Source: Oscillatoria sp. SIO1A7 (GTDB lineage: Bacteria; Cyanobacteriota; Cyanobacteriia; Cyanobacteriales; Laspinemataceae). From it: a stretch of DNA of 64,000 nucleotides. Position 1 is the stretch's first letter; each line of letters starts with the position of its first letter. A program made the position numbers and the translations under genes. The notes beneath the pieces were generated by a model. That model had not been told where the DNA came from. It saw only the letters and a program-made list of their open reading frames with translations, and did not search any database. Shown here piece after piece: positions 1-8,293 of the stretch. The stretch is from assembly GCA_010672965.1 (NCBI GenBank), contig JAAHFN010000015.1, positions 1-64,000 of the forward strand. Reading direction: 5' to 3'.

Positions 1-31
1 CTCTCTCCCCATCCTTCCCCATCTTCCCATC

Positions 32-430
32 TCACTTATTAATAGTCCACTGACCTGGGTTATTAATCATCTTGACTAGGCCGACAAGAATGCCATTATA
101 AGTTTTGTACATAGCTCCTCCTTGTTCTGCATCTAGGTATTGGCACTGAATCGCAAATTTAATCCAAACTTGAGTTTCGGCTGCCTCGGCTTCGCTGTCA
201 CTCAATTTGGCGATAAAAGCGGCTTGATATCTGCGTTTTCTCCAGGCTTCTGCCAAGTTGGCGCAAACCGAACGAGAAGAGCGACGAATTTGGTCGGTTA
301 AAGAGTATCTTTCCTCCTTCGGAAAGTTCTTAGTGACTTCAAAAATTTTCATGGCAGCATCGAAGGCCATTTTATAAATCCCTAAGTCCTCATGGGTCTT
401 AATCCTTGCTTCCTCCATTTGCCCGTCCAC
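32..430 (-). CDS. four helix bundle protein (S23/IVP family)
   Basis: A 132-residue protein of the four-helix-bundle family, related to the protein encoded in 23S rRNA intervening sequences. The family hallmark is the central helix QIRRSSRSVCANLAEA at residues 47-62, followed by a second amphipathic helix (AKLSDSEAEAAETQVWI) and a C-terminal helix. Length is typical for the family (about 115-130). Its molecular role is not established; many bacteria carry stand-alone copies away from rRNA, as here, where no rRNA is visible. An internal Met at residue 5 is an alternative start. It sits between G/C-rich repeat arrays with no operon partner. Confidence 0.85.
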   Translation of the reverse strand: MDGQMEEARIKTHEDLGIYKMAFDAAMKIFEVTKNFPKEERYSLTDQIRRSSRSVCANLAEAWRKRRYQAAFIAKLSDSEAEAAETQVWIKFAIQCQYLDAEQGGAMYKTYNGILVGLVKMINNPGQWTINK

Positions 431-454
431 CTTTTGTTTTTTGCCATATTAACC

Positions 455-890
455 GATTGGGGAAGGAGTGGGAAGGAGGGGGAGAGAGGGGGAAGGAGTG
501 GGAAGGAGTGGGAGAGAGGGGGAAGGAGTCGGAGAGAGTGGGAGAGAGTGGGAGAGAGTGGGAGAGAGTGGGAGAGTGGGAGAGTGGGAGAGAGTGGGAG
601 AGTGGGAGAGTGGGAGAGTGGGAGAGGGGGAAGGAGTGGGAAGGAGTGGGAGAGAGTGGGAGAGAGTGGGAGAGTGGGAGAGTGGGAGAGTGGGAGAGAG
701 TGGGAAGGACTAAACGAAATTTCTCACCCCATCTCTCCCCATCTTTCCCCATCTTTCCCCATCTTTCCCCCATCCCTCCCCATCTCTCCCCATCTTTCCC
801 CATCTTTCCCCATCTTTCCCCATCCCTCCCCATCTTTCCCCATCCCTCCCCATCTCTCCCACTCCCTCCCCACACCCTACACCCTACACC
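455..890. repeat. two-armed tandem repeat with A/T core
   Basis: Purine-rich units (GGGAGAG, AGTGGGAG) run from about 455 to 707. A short core GGACTAAACGAAATTTCTC follows, then pyrimidine-rich units (CATCTTTCCCC, CATCCCTCCCC) to about 870 and an ACACCCT heptamer tail. The same arm-core-arm design recurs near 8.7, 10.4, 24.6, 36.0, 38.8, 41.8, 50.5, 54.2 and 56.2 kb. Several open frames across it are low-complexity artefacts. Confidence 0.85.
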
Positions 891-909
891 CTAACAATGG
901 AGAGCGATT

Positions 910-1368
910 TTGGCCGAGTCTAGAGCAATAGTATCACAAAAAGTAGTAAACGAGCGAACGGGTGAGGCAATGGTAAATAGTCAAGTGACCGACGCGGTTA
1001 CACAGACCAATGTAACCGTCTTGGGGGAGTCTCCCTCCCAATCTATGGGATTGGTGTATCAATCGATGGCTCAATCCATCAGTTTGTTGATGCAAAATGG
1101 AGTCTCCACCCAAGGGGGAATGCAGCAAATTAATGCCGCAGTTATCGCAACTGCATGCCGAGAAATTATGGCCGGTCCTCAGCCGGCTCCACCGCGTCCA
1201 GCTCCGGCTCCAGAGCAGGCTCCACAGGGAAATGTGGTAATAGATTATCGCGGTGATACGACTATAGCCGAGTTAGTCGCCCCAGCTCCGGGGGCAAGTA
1301 CGGGAACAAGTCCCGAGCCAAAAGAAGAGCTAGGCGTTAAGACCAGTGAAGATGTTGAAATTACATAG
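910..1368 (+). CDS. RebB-like (R-body/killing trait) protein
   Basis: A 152-residue protein whose residues 22-87 match my recollection of the RebB family (R-body structural proteins): VNSQVTDAVTQTN, then VLGESPSQSMGLVYQSMAQS and a second Ala-rich helix. Residues 90-105 form a Pro/Ala linker and the tail is acidic, which is longer than classical RebB (about 70-100 aa). The chosen start is TTG at 910, with GGAGAG a few bases upstream; ATG at 970 would begin directly at the family domain (MVNSQ) and is a real alternative. R-bodies are coiled protein ribbons that unroll and rupture membranes; whether this protein assembles is unknown. A second related gene lies at 2419. Confidence 0.7.
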   Translation: MAESRAIVSQKVVNERTGEAMVNSQVTDAVTQTNVTVLGESPSQSMGLVYQSMAQSISLLMQNGVSTQGGMQQINAAVIATACREIMAGPQPAPPRPAPAPEQAPQGNVVIDYRGDTTIAELVAPAPGASTGTSPEPKEELGVKTSEDVEIT

Positions 1369-1371
1369 CGG

Positions 1372-1475
1372 GAATGGGCATTGGGCATTGGGCATTGGGC
1401 ATTGGGCATTGGGCATTGGGCAAAAGGGCATTGGGCATTGGGCAAAAGGGCATTGGGCATTGGGCAAAAAAGCTT
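1372..1475. repeat. STRR heptamer array (ATTGGGC)
   Basis: Tandem ATTGGGC heptamers with interspersed AAAAGGG variants directly after the stop codon of the RebB-like gene. The same heptamer recurs at about 2950, 4716, 7040, 7210, 14580 and 52980. Confidence 0.9.
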
Positions 1476-1920
1476 ATGCACGCCTTGTGCTACGGCTGCG
1501 CCAACAGCGTTCAGCTCAGAAGCTCCGCGCAGGCGTAGCTCTTCTGCTTTTAGCTAAACGCTGACTGCTGACCGCTGAGAGCTGACCGCTTTCTTGGGCA
1601 AAAGGGCATTGGGCATTGGGCAAAAAAGCTTATGCACGCCTTGTGCTACGGCTGCGCCAACAGCGTTCAGCTCAGAAGCTCCGCGCAGGCGTAGCTCTTC
1701 TGCTTTTAGCTAAACGCTGACTGCTGACCGCTGAGAGCTGACCGCTTTCTTGGGCAAAAGGGCATTGGGCATTGGGCAAAAAAGCTTATGCACGCCTTGT
1801 GCTACGGCTGCGCCAACAGCGTTCAGCTCAGAAGCTCCGCGCAGGCGTAGCTCTTCTGCTTTTAGCTAAACGCTGACTGCTGACCGCTGACCGCTTTCTT
1901 GGGCATTGGGCATTGGGCTA
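1466..1920. repeat. 156-bp direct repeat, three copies
   Basis: Three near-identical units begin at the AAAAAAGCTTATGCA sequence at 1466, 1622 and 1778, an exact 156-bp period. Each unit contains GCTACGGCTGCGCCAACAGC, CTCCGCGCAGGCGTAGCTC, and a GCTGACTGCTGACCGCTGA stretch. A degenerate fourth copy lies at about 7087-7210. I see no gene within 1369-2418. Confidence 0.9.
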
Positions 1921-2087
1921 GTGCAGCGCGGCAGAAATAATCGAGCGGCCGAATAGTGGCTCAAGGCCAGGGTACAAAGGCATTTTGACTGGGAGCATTT
2001 CACTTTTGCAATTTGATGTAGGGGCGTTAGCGCAGCGTGCCCGCAAGGGCATATGGTATTCGCCAAGAATGTTGGTGGCGTTTTGGG

Positions 2088-2239
2088 TTATATCAAATCC
2101 GGTTAATTAACCTAAAAAAGTTAATTCTTGCGTAGGACGGGCGTCCCGCCTGTCCAAGCCCGATCTGGCGGACAGGCGGGACGCCCGTCCTACGGGATTC
2201 CAAATTTTTTGTGCGAGCATTTAACCGGATTTGATATTA
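2088..2239. mobile_element. MITE family 1, complete copy
   Basis: The element is 2091-2236 (146 bp), flanked by a TTA duplication (2088-2090 and 2237-2239). Ends are TATCAAATCCGGTTAA and its complement TTAACCGGATTTGATA; the interior is a long palindrome with arms GTAGGACGGGCGTCCCGCC. No coding capacity. Confidence 0.85.
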
Positions 2240-2299
2240 CTACTTACAAAATTGAAATGCTCCCTTTTGACTTTTTAATTTTGAATTTTGAATTCCGCC

Positions 2300-2406
2300 A
2301 ATGCCCCACACCCTACACCCCACACCCCACACCCTACACCCTACACCCTACACCCCACACCCCACACCCTACACCCTACACCCCACACCCCACACCCTAC
2401 ACCCTA
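2300..2406. repeat. STRR heptamer array (ACACCCT/ACACCCC)
   Basis: Tandem ACACCCT and ACACCCC heptamers end 12 bases before the start codon of the second RebB-like gene. They create spurious Pro-rich open frames. Confidence 0.9.
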
Positions 2407-2418
2407 CTAAAAGGCACT

Positions 2419-2784
2419 ATGAGCAATCTAGAAGCGGTAACAGAGGCAAGTGTTTTAGTCAATCAGGCCAATCTCGACCCTAAGACCGTGAAGACGGAGG
2501 GGGCGGGCAAGGCTTACCAAGCTGTAGCCCAATCGATGGCTCTGGCCGTCCAAGATGGCACGGATTACTTGAGAAATATCGAGGCTTTAGCCATTGCAGC
2601 CCAATCAGTTTTAACCGAACAATTGGTTAAAAATACTATAGAGAAGAAGATGGAAGAAGCAGGCGACTGCGTTAAGTCAATGAGCGCTATTACGGCTAGT
2701 CTCGTTACTCCTGCTGTAGGAACTTTCGGTGCGATCGGGGATACTGCCGGAGAAGTTCTGAAGAAGTTTCCATCTGGGGAGTGA
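2419..2784 (+). CDS. RebB-related small protein
   Basis: A 121-residue protein with the same helix pattern as the RebB-like protein at 910: AYQAVAQSMALAVQDG (residues 31-46) corresponds to VYQSMAQSISLLMQNG in the first, followed by an Ala-rich helix IEALAIAAQSVLTEQLV. The C-terminal 40 residues are Gly/Ala/Thr-rich and could insert in a membrane or pack in an assembly. I start it at ATG 2419, because the longer open frame upstream only translates repeat DNA. Assignment to the RebB superfamily is by pattern similarity to its neighbour and is less certain than for that gene. Confidence 0.6.
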   Translation: MSNLEAVTEASVLVNQANLDPKTVKTEGAGKAYQAVAQSMALAVQDGTDYLRNIEALAIAAQSVLTEQLVKNTIEKKMEEAGDCVKSMSAITASLVTPAVGTFGAIGDTAGEVLKKFPSGE

Positions 2785-3205
2785 CTGTGGCAGCGGATGG
2801 GGCAGCGGATGTAACGGATGTGGCAGCGGGTGGCAGCGGATGGCAGCGGGTGGCAGGGGATGGGTAACGGGTGGCAGCGGATGGGTAACGGGTGGCAGCG
2901 GATGGGTAACGGATGTAACGGATGGGTAACGGATGGGTAAAGGATGTAACGGATGGAATTGGGCATTGGGCATTGGGCATTGGGCATTGGGCATTGGGCA
3001 TTGGGCTATTACAAAAAGTTGTGTAGGTTGGGTTGAGGAAGGAAACCCAACGATAGCCTGTTGATAAACATGAGTTATGCAAGTCGAAAGGAGCGATCGC
3101 TTTTAAGCGACTGTTGCTTGTTGACGAACCTAAGAATAGCGGCTCTGCGAAAATGTCCAAAGCAATCTAGGGGTAGTTGTTAGTTAAGAAAGCGATCGGT
3201 GATAA
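2785..3205. repeat. intergenic repeats, no gene seen
   Basis: Degenerate GGATGGGTAACGGGTGGCAGC units (about 2790-2955) are followed by ATTGGGC heptamers (2953-3006) and a dispersed repeat reading GTAGGTTGGGTTGAGG...AACCCAAC. Copies of the last also occur near 16150, 30080 and 58690. Confidence 0.75.
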
Positions 3206-3576
3206 TATCGAATCCGCTTAATTAACCACAGAAAAAATTTTAAACCTACCGTAGGACGGGCGTCCCTAGCGCTTAGTTAGACAGGCGAGACGCCCGTCCT
3301 ACGCAGGACTTGACTTTTTTAGAGCGACTAATATCGACTCCGGTTAAATACCCACAGAATAATTTTGGCAGGACTTACGCATGGACTCTACGGGGAGGGG
3401 CAACCACGGGGGGATTGCCCCTACAAATACTAGATATGGACAGTTTGCGTAAGTCCTGTTTGGAATCTCCCGTAGGACGGGCGTCTCGCCTGTCCCCCTC
3501 CGTCCCAAGGGACAGGCGGGACGCCCGTCCTACGGGAGACTTGACTTTTTTAGAGCGACTAACTGGATTTGAGATA
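3203..3576. mobile_element. tandem MITE family 1 copies with nested family 2
   Basis: Two family 1 copies lie head to tail: left ends TATCGAATCCGC at 3206 and TATCGACTCCGG at 3332, and a single complete right end (ACTGGATTTGAGATA) finishing at 3576. The second copy is interrupted by a family 2 element at 3369-3458. The right end of the first copy appears truncated at the junction. Confidence 0.75.
3364..3463. mobile_element. MITE family 2 inserted in family 1
   Basis: A 90-bp element (3369-3458) begins CAGGACTTACGCA and ends TTGCGTAAGTCCTG. It has an internal GGGGCAA...TTGCCCC palindrome and is flanked by a perfect 5-bp duplication TTTGG (3364-3368 and 3459-3463). Removing it with one TTTGG restores the host family 1 sequence. 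Confidence 0.85.
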
Positions 3577-3616
3577 AGAAGCGAAGGAAGCGAATGGCAA
3601 GGGAAGAGGTAAGAAA

Positions 3617-4714
3617 ATGAAGGAAATAGATATGAGCGAGAGCATACAGACAACCGTAGAGGAACAGAAGTCTGCGCCGAGGATGGGGGAGGCGGAGAGT
3701 TGGCGGCAAATCAGACAGGATATAAGAGAAGAAATAATGGCGGAAATCCGAGAGGGAATCCGAGAGGAAGTCAGAGGAAACGGACGGGAAAACGGTAGCT
3801 CGCAGCCAAAGAAACTGGCACCGAGTGGGAAGGCGAGCCTCGCGCCAGCGGAGGCAGCATGGCCGGAAGTTTACGAGACGGCACCGAGCCTGACGCCAAT
3901 GTTTTCCGGCTATATCTATGCTCTGGGTACGGTGAGTGCCCGCTTCCCCAGTCTGAGTTTGGAAAAAGAATACATTCAGGCTGAGGCAGCAGTTGCATTG
4001 GAAAAAAATCTGGGGGCGATGACCCCTCGCCAGAAAATGTATGCGGTCTTTACCTACCAGACGCCAAAAAGGAAACGGGAGCGCTACCGTTATATAGCGC
4101 AGCAGATGTGTTGGCTTTTTAGCATCGAGAGTATCGAGAGCTACATCCTGCAGCCAAGTACGGAAGAGCAACTGTCGGAGCTTATCGATATGCTGGATAA
4201 GCCATTTGGTACGCCGCCGATGGATGTGGATGTGGTGGTGGGGGTGCGCGGACCCGTCGCACCGCCGCAAACCTGCGGTGGGATGCAGCTGCCCTTAGTG
4301 AGACTGTACAATACCTATAGTTTCCCCGTAGGCCGTCTGGTAGAGAACCTGCCCAAGCCGCAAAACATGGATGAGAACGAGTTCCAAACCTTGGTGACCC
4401 AAGTGTTTTATATGACGATGCAGCTTGCGGACAATATGGGCAACATGGACGAGCATCGGGCGCTAAATTATGTAATTTTGCAATATGAGAATATGTATGT
4501 GATGGTGGCGGAGCAAGCCCAGCGCAACTGCTCTCTCACCGACGTGCAAGTGCAGCGATCGCCCTTAAGCGACCCCTTGATGCCGATTATGGATGTTATC
4601 TTTTCTTTTACTAACAACGCAGATAAGACTGTAACCAACTTTTTCACCGAGGTGGACGTAACCGGCATGTATCCGTTTTTGAATCAGCCCATACAACCTT
4701 ATTATCGGAAATAG
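3617..4714 (+). CDS. PatG C-terminal-domain-like protein
   Basis: A 365-residue protein. Residues about 25-60 are a charged coiled coil (repeated REEI/REGI). From about residue 95 it matches the C-terminal domain of unknown function of PatG-type cyanobactin maturation proteases as I recall it: [63 protein letters not shown], and a final [17 protein letters not shown]. No subtilase domain is attached, so it resembles a split PatG; a stand-alone subtilase lies 2.7 kb downstream at 7418. In PatG this domain is not catalytic and its function is unresolved. GAGGTAAG precedes ATG 3617; ATG 3632 with GAAGGA is an alternative start. Confidence 0.7.
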   Translation: MKEIDMSESIQTTVEEQKSAPRMGEAESWRQIRQDIREEIMAEIREGIREEVRGNGRENGSSQPKKLAPSGKASLAPAEAAWPEVYETAPSLTPMFSGYIYALGTVSARFPSLSLEKEYIQAEAAVALEKNLGAMTPRQKMYAVFTYQTPKRKRERYRYIAQQMCWLFSIESIESYILQPSTEEQLSELIDMLDKPFGTPPMDVDVVVGVRGPVAPPQTCGGMQLPLVRLYNTYSFPVGRLVENLPKPQNMDENEFQTLVTQVFYMTMQLADNMGNMDEHRALNYVILQYENMYVMVAEQAQRNCSLTDVQVQRSPLSDPLMPIMDVIFSFTNNADKTVTNFFTEVDVTGMYPFLNQPIQPYYRK

Positions 4715-5070
4715 GGCATTGGGCATTGGGAATTGGGCATCGGGCATTGGGCATTGGGCATTGGGCATTGGGCATTGGGCATTGGGCGTTGGGCGACCTG
4801 CCGTAGGACGGGCGTCTCGCCTGTCCTCCCGATCCCCTCTCCCCTTCTGGGAGGGGTTAGGGGTGGGTGGCATAGGGAATTGGGAATTGGGAATTAGCCA
4901 CCTGCCGTAGGACGGGCGTCTCGCCTGTCCTCCCGACCCTTTTATAACGGGCGTCTCGCCCGTTCTACGAGACAGTATTTTAAAAAGATAATAGTGCCAA
5001 TTCGATCTAAGCTTTGTGCATTAGGCAACGAGCGCCGATCGCTGACAGCTTTATGGGGCAAGAAGAGGAG
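4715..5070. repeat. STRR array and family 1 palindrome halves
   Basis: ATTGGGC heptamers (about 4714-4795) start at the stop codon of the preceding gene. Two half-palindromes of the family 1 interior (GTAGGACGGGCGTCTCGCC) follow at about 4801 and 4906. No gene seen before 5078. Confidence 0.8.
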
Positions 5071-5077
5071 TAATGGT

Positions 5078-5878
5078 ATGCAGATAACGGCGGTTTTGGC
5101 AGCAGATCTATATCGGTTTACATACAACGGAGTTGATTATCCCTATCTGCTGTTTATCGATAAATTGAGGCAGGATTACGCTCTGTATTGGCAACAGGAA
5201 GAACAGAAGGTTGGCAGCGAGGAAGAAAAACCTTTACTAAAGTTGTCCTACGATTCCGAGGTCGAGGTAGATATGTTAGCGGAGAGCCCGAGGATAACTA
5301 TAGCAGCGTCGTCGGTGGATATGACCGCAATGTATTGCAGAAGGCAGAACAAGAAGAAGCCAAATTCTTCGGGCGAGAGCGACGAGGAACCGTATATCTG
5401 GATATGGGTTCCCCTGGAAAATCAGGAGGATAAATGCTACAGTCCTACTCATAAATTCGAGGTGAACGACCAAGCTTTTCGCTGGGCTTGCGCGAACGCG
5501 ATGGCGTGGAGTCTGGGAATGAAAAGGGAGAAAGAGGGGAAGCTTGAGGATATCGAACTGGATCCGAATACTTTGCCCGTGCTATCCTTCGCCATAACCC
5601 AGGCGGCGCGATTTGCTATAGTCTGCGTTGCGGTGCAATATTTAATCGCCAATCCTAACCAGTCCCTACCTTGGGAGGCGTTTGAGCCCATGTTTAATAA
5701 TTGGCCTGGGTACGAGAAGGGCAAACTGGTGAAGACGAAGATGCTGGTAACGATTGAGGAAAGCAAGAATTACGCGGTAAAAAACAATAATACGCAGCTA
5801 CTGGGGATAATAAAATTATTAGAAACCTGGCTTATGTACGGTACTAAGGAGCCAAAAGGCGACGCAGAGGATAAGTAA
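5078..5878 (+). CDS. hypothetical protein, 266 aa
   Basis: I do not recognise the family. ATG 5078 is chosen because GAGGAG lies about 7 bases upstream; an in-frame GTG at 4994 has no such site. The protein is soluble-looking, with a charged centre (a KKKPNSSGESDEEPY linker) between an N-terminal Tyr/Leu-rich segment and an all-helical C-terminal half (QAFRWACANAMAWSLGMK, then ITQAARFAIVCVAVQYLIA and ESKNYAVKNNNTQLLGIIKLLETWLMYG). No signal peptide. It has the same orientation as its neighbours and lies between the PatG-C-like gene and the small peptide gene at 5947, so it may belong to that cluster. Confidence 0.6.
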   Translation: MQITAVLAADLYRFTYNGVDYPYLLFIDKLRQDYALYWQQEEQKVGSEEEKPLLKLSYDSEVEVDMLAESPRITIAASSVDMTAMYCRRQNKKKPNSSGESDEEPYIWIWVPLENQEDKCYSPTHKFEVNDQAFRWACANAMAWSLGMKREKEGKLEDIELDPNTLPVLSFAITQAARFAIVCVAVQYLIANPNQSLPWEAFEPMFNNWPGYEKGKLVKTKMLVTIEESKNYAVKNNNTQLLGIIKLLETWLMYGTKEPKGDAEDK

Positions 5879-5946
5879 TGACGGCTGAATACGAGCCGAT
5901 CGCCCATAGCTGAAGGCGGGGTAATTATTGAGAACAAGGAGGAAAC

Positions 5947-6159
5947 ATGATTCCTGAACTTACTGCAAAAAAGAGAACAAAGACGGATATTTTTTCCTAT
6001 TCAAACATAAATTTATATCGAAAAAGAGCCCAGGGTTCTGCCAGCCAAGGCTGTGGTTGTAGCGCCTGCGAGTCCAAAAAAAAGGCGGCATTATTATGGT
6101 GGGGTATTCCCGGTATTGCTCCAGCTAGCATGCCAATGAGATGGGGAGGTAAGTTCTAA
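5947..6159 (+). CDS. small Cys-containing peptide, 70 aa; candidate precursor
   Basis: ATG 5947 follows a near-perfect AAGGAGG site with 4-5 bases spacing, the strongest ribosome binding site in this cluster, so it is very likely translated. The N-terminal 30 residues are basic and polar (TAKKRTKTDIF). Residues 36-44 hold a Gly/Cys cluster (GCGCSACES), then KKKAA, then a hydrophobic Trp/Pro/Gly/Met-rich tail (LLWWGIPGIAPASMPMRWGG). No signal peptide. The leader-plus-hydrophobic-core layout beside a subtilase and a PatG-C-like protein suggests a modified-peptide precursor, but it lacks the known PatE leader and recognition motifs. That role is inference. Confidence 0.6.
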   Translation: MIPELTAKKRTKTDIFSYSNINLYRKRAQGSASQGCGCSACESKKKAALLWWGIPGIAPASMPMRWGGKF

Positions 6160-6184
6160 CTGCGGAATGTTTTACCTTCCATAG

Positions 6185-6400
6185 GGTGTAGGAGAGAGAG
6201 GTGAAAGGAGGGGGAAGAGGGGGAGAGATGGGGAGAGATGGGGAGAGATGGGGAGAGATGGGGAGAGAGGGGGAGAGATGGGGAGAGATGGGGAGAGATG
6301 GGGAGGGATGGGGAGGGATGGGGAGAGATGGGGAGGGATGGGGAGAGATGGGGAGGGATGGGGAGAGATGGGGAGGGATGGGGAGAGATGGGGCAAGCAG
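6185..6400. repeat. GATGGGGAGA tandem array
   Basis: About twenty 10-bp units GATGGGGAGA or GATGGGGAGG fill the gap between the peptide gene and the next gene. Open frames on both strands here are translated repeat and not genes. Confidence 0.9.
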
Positions 6401-6478
6401 AAAAGTTTTTTTCACAAAAGGCGATCGCCGTTGACCCTCACTACATATAGAAGAATCGCGAGTTTTTTTAAAAAAAAG

Positions 6479-7033
6479 ATGAATTTGCCCGCGCAAGCAG
6501 CCCGAAAGAGCATCGATATGGCCAGTGCTAGTTATGCTCGTTATGGCCGTTATGCCGATCGCCCCTTGCCCTCGACGGGGAGCTTAGGAGGCGATCGCGC
6601 TTTAAATTTACAAGCTTTGAGTTTACCAAACGAGGGAGGGGCAGAAGGCGATCGCTATGTCCTGGCTGCCTGTACTCGCTTCCACAGCTTCTACGGGAAA
6701 CCGGAGTTTCCGCCCGAGCATGGTTTTCTCAAGCTGGTGGATAAAACTTCCTTAGATACTGTGGATAGTTTGTCGTTTTCCTACAACCAGGAACCGGCGA
6801 GCAAAGATGCCAAACCAGACCATCCGAGCAATCGCTGTCAGTTTGTAGAGTATATAGATTGGGGACAATGGCAGCGACTGCGAAACCATTACCGGCACAA
6901 ATGCAAGCCGGAGGAATTTTCCAAAACCAAGAACAACTGCTGCACTTGCGCCAAAGATGCGTTGCAGGCGATCGGAGCTGCTGCCCCAAAAAATCTTATT
7001 GAAGCAAATGCTGGAATCGGTACGATTCGCTAG
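6479..7033 (+). CDS. Cys-rich hypothetical protein, 184 aa
   Basis: Start chosen at ATG 6479, after the repeat array; ATG 6518, preceded by GAAAGAG, is an alternative. The N-terminal 60 residues are low complexity (Ser/Ala/Arg/Tyr), and the domain begins around YVLAACTRFHSFYG. Notable features are HSFYGKPEFPPEHGFLKLVD, SNRCQFVEYIDWGQW, and NNCCTCAKDALQAIGA near the C-terminus. An NC..CA..AL pattern together with an upstream His can occur in papain-like or NlpC/P60-type folds, but I cannot assign it. It lies upstream of the subtilase gene in the same orientation. Confidence 0.55.
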   Translation: MNLPAQAARKSIDMASASYARYGRYADRPLPSTGSLGGDRALNLQALSLPNEGGAEGDRYVLAACTRFHSFYGKPEFPPEHGFLKLVDKTSLDTVDSLSFSYNQEPASKDAKPDHPSNRCQFVEYIDWGQWQRLRNHYRHKCKPEEFSKTKNNCCTCAKDALQAIGAAAPKNLIEANAGIGTIR

Positions 7034-7417
7034 TCGAGAGGTTGGGAATTGGGCATTGGGCATGTTCGCATTGGGCATTGGGCAAAAAAGCTTATGCGCT
7101 AAGAGCGCAGGCTGCGCCAACAGCTTTCAGCTCAGAAGCTCCGCGCAGGCGTAGCTCTTCTGCTTTTAGCTCTAGCTGACTGCTTTTAGCTGAGAGCTGA
7201 CCGCTTTCTTGGGCATTGGGCATTGGGCATTGAACTTTTGACTTTAAACTTTTCAGGAGTTGTGCAAATTGTCAAATCGAACGCTCCATAAAGTGTCTGG
7301 TGCGCAGTGCTATCCCTACAAATAGAGTCCTTCCGTAAGTCCTGCTTTTGACTTTTGACTTTTGGCTTTTAACTTTTGACTTGTGACTTGTGACTTTTAA
7401 CTTGTGACTTTTGACTA
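7034..7417. repeat. intergenic STRRs and degenerate 156-bp unit
   Basis: ATTGGGC heptamers, one degenerate copy of the 156-bp unit (7087-7210), a family 2 right-end remnant (CCGTAAGTCCTG near 7333) and ACTTTTG-type heptamers up to the start codon at 7418. No gene seen. Confidence 0.75.
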
Positions 7418-8293
7418 ATGCTCGAACCCAAGTCCTACCCTTTGGGACAAACCCAACTAAACCCGCTGATGGCTGCTACGGCTGGGAACCCGGCGATCGC
7501 GATCGGTATTATCGACGGACCGACGGACCTTTCCCATCCTGACTTGCAACAGGCCAAAATACAAGAGCTATCAAATGCTGATTGCGAAGCAATAGATAGT
7601 TTGGCTTGCCTGCACGGGACTTTTACCGCTGGAATGCTGGCAGCCGATCGCAGTTCCCAAGCCCCCGCCCTTTGCCCGGACTGTACCTTTATCCTCAGAC
7701 CGATATTCTGCGAAGCAGGTCGCGATCGCCCGCCATGCCCGGAAGTCACTCCGGAGCAACTGGCCGAAGCTTTACAGGAAACTCTCAATGCCGGTGCCAA
7801 AATCGTCAACCTGAGCTTGGGACTTTCCGCCCCCCGCCTGCTTTCCGCGCCGGAATTGCAAAAGACATTCGATCGCGCTAGACGCCTAGGGGCTCTAGTG
7901 GTTGCTGCCTCCGGCAACTTGCAGCAAATGGGTCCGGTGCCCCTGTTCGACCATCCCTGGGTAATTCCCGTTGCCGCAAGCGATCGCTTTGGTCGGATTA
8001 CCCCGGGCTCGAACACGGGGCTCTCTGTAGGCAGGCGGGGCCTGATGGCTCCAGGGCAGCAAATCGTCAGCACCGCACCGGGTGGAGGCTATACCGCTAC
8101 GAGCGGCACCAGTACCGCAGCGCCTTTTGTTACGGGAGCGATCGCTTTGCTTTGGTCCTTATACCCTAACGCTTCTGCAGCGGAAATCAGGCGCGCGATT
8201 CTGCGTCCGGATATCCGCCGACGCAGCATCGCGCCGCCCCGGCTCGACGCTAGAGCCAGTTGGCAACAATTAGAACAAAGCTATGTCCAGTAA
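7418..8293 (+). CDS. subtilisin-like serine protease (S8), PatG-protease-like
   Basis: A compact 291-residue S8 protease domain with a complete catalytic set: Asp33 in IIDGPTDLSHPDL, His66 in LHGTFTAGM, oxyanion Asn167 in AASGN and Ser232 in SGTSTAAP. There is no signal peptide, so it probably acts in the cytosol. The Cys-bearing insert CPDCTFILRPIFCE around the substrate face is reminiscent of peptide-maturation subtilases. It starts at ATG 7418 directly after a repeat tract with no obvious ribosome site and overlaps the next gene by 11 bases. With the PatG-C-like protein at 3617 it would make up the two halves of a PatG-type protease. Candidate substrates include the 70-aa peptide and the RebB-like proteins. 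Confidence 0.85.
   Translation: MLEPKSYPLGQTQLNPLMAATAGNPAIAIGIIDGPTDLSHPDLQQAKIQELSNADCEAIDSLACLHGTFTAGMLAADRSSQAPALCPDCTFILRPIFCEAGRDRPPCPEVTPEQLAEALQETLNAGAKIVNLSLGLSAPRLLSAPELQKTFDRARRLGALVVAASGNLQQMGPVPLFDHPWVIPVAASDRFGRITPGSNTGLSVGRRGLMAPGQQIVSTAPGGGYTATSGTSTAAPFVTGAIALLWSLYPNASAAEIRRAILRPDIRRRSIAPPRLDARASWQQLEQSYVQ

Noticed and set aside
392-931. Long open frames on both strands rich in Gly/Glu/Trp or Pro/Ser
   Set aside because: They translate the two-armed tandem repeat, have no ribosome site, and all frames are open; not genes.
6125-6496. Overlapping open frames on both strands in the GATGGGGAGA array
   Set aside because: Pure repeat translation; only the downstream frame from 6479 has non-repeat sequence.
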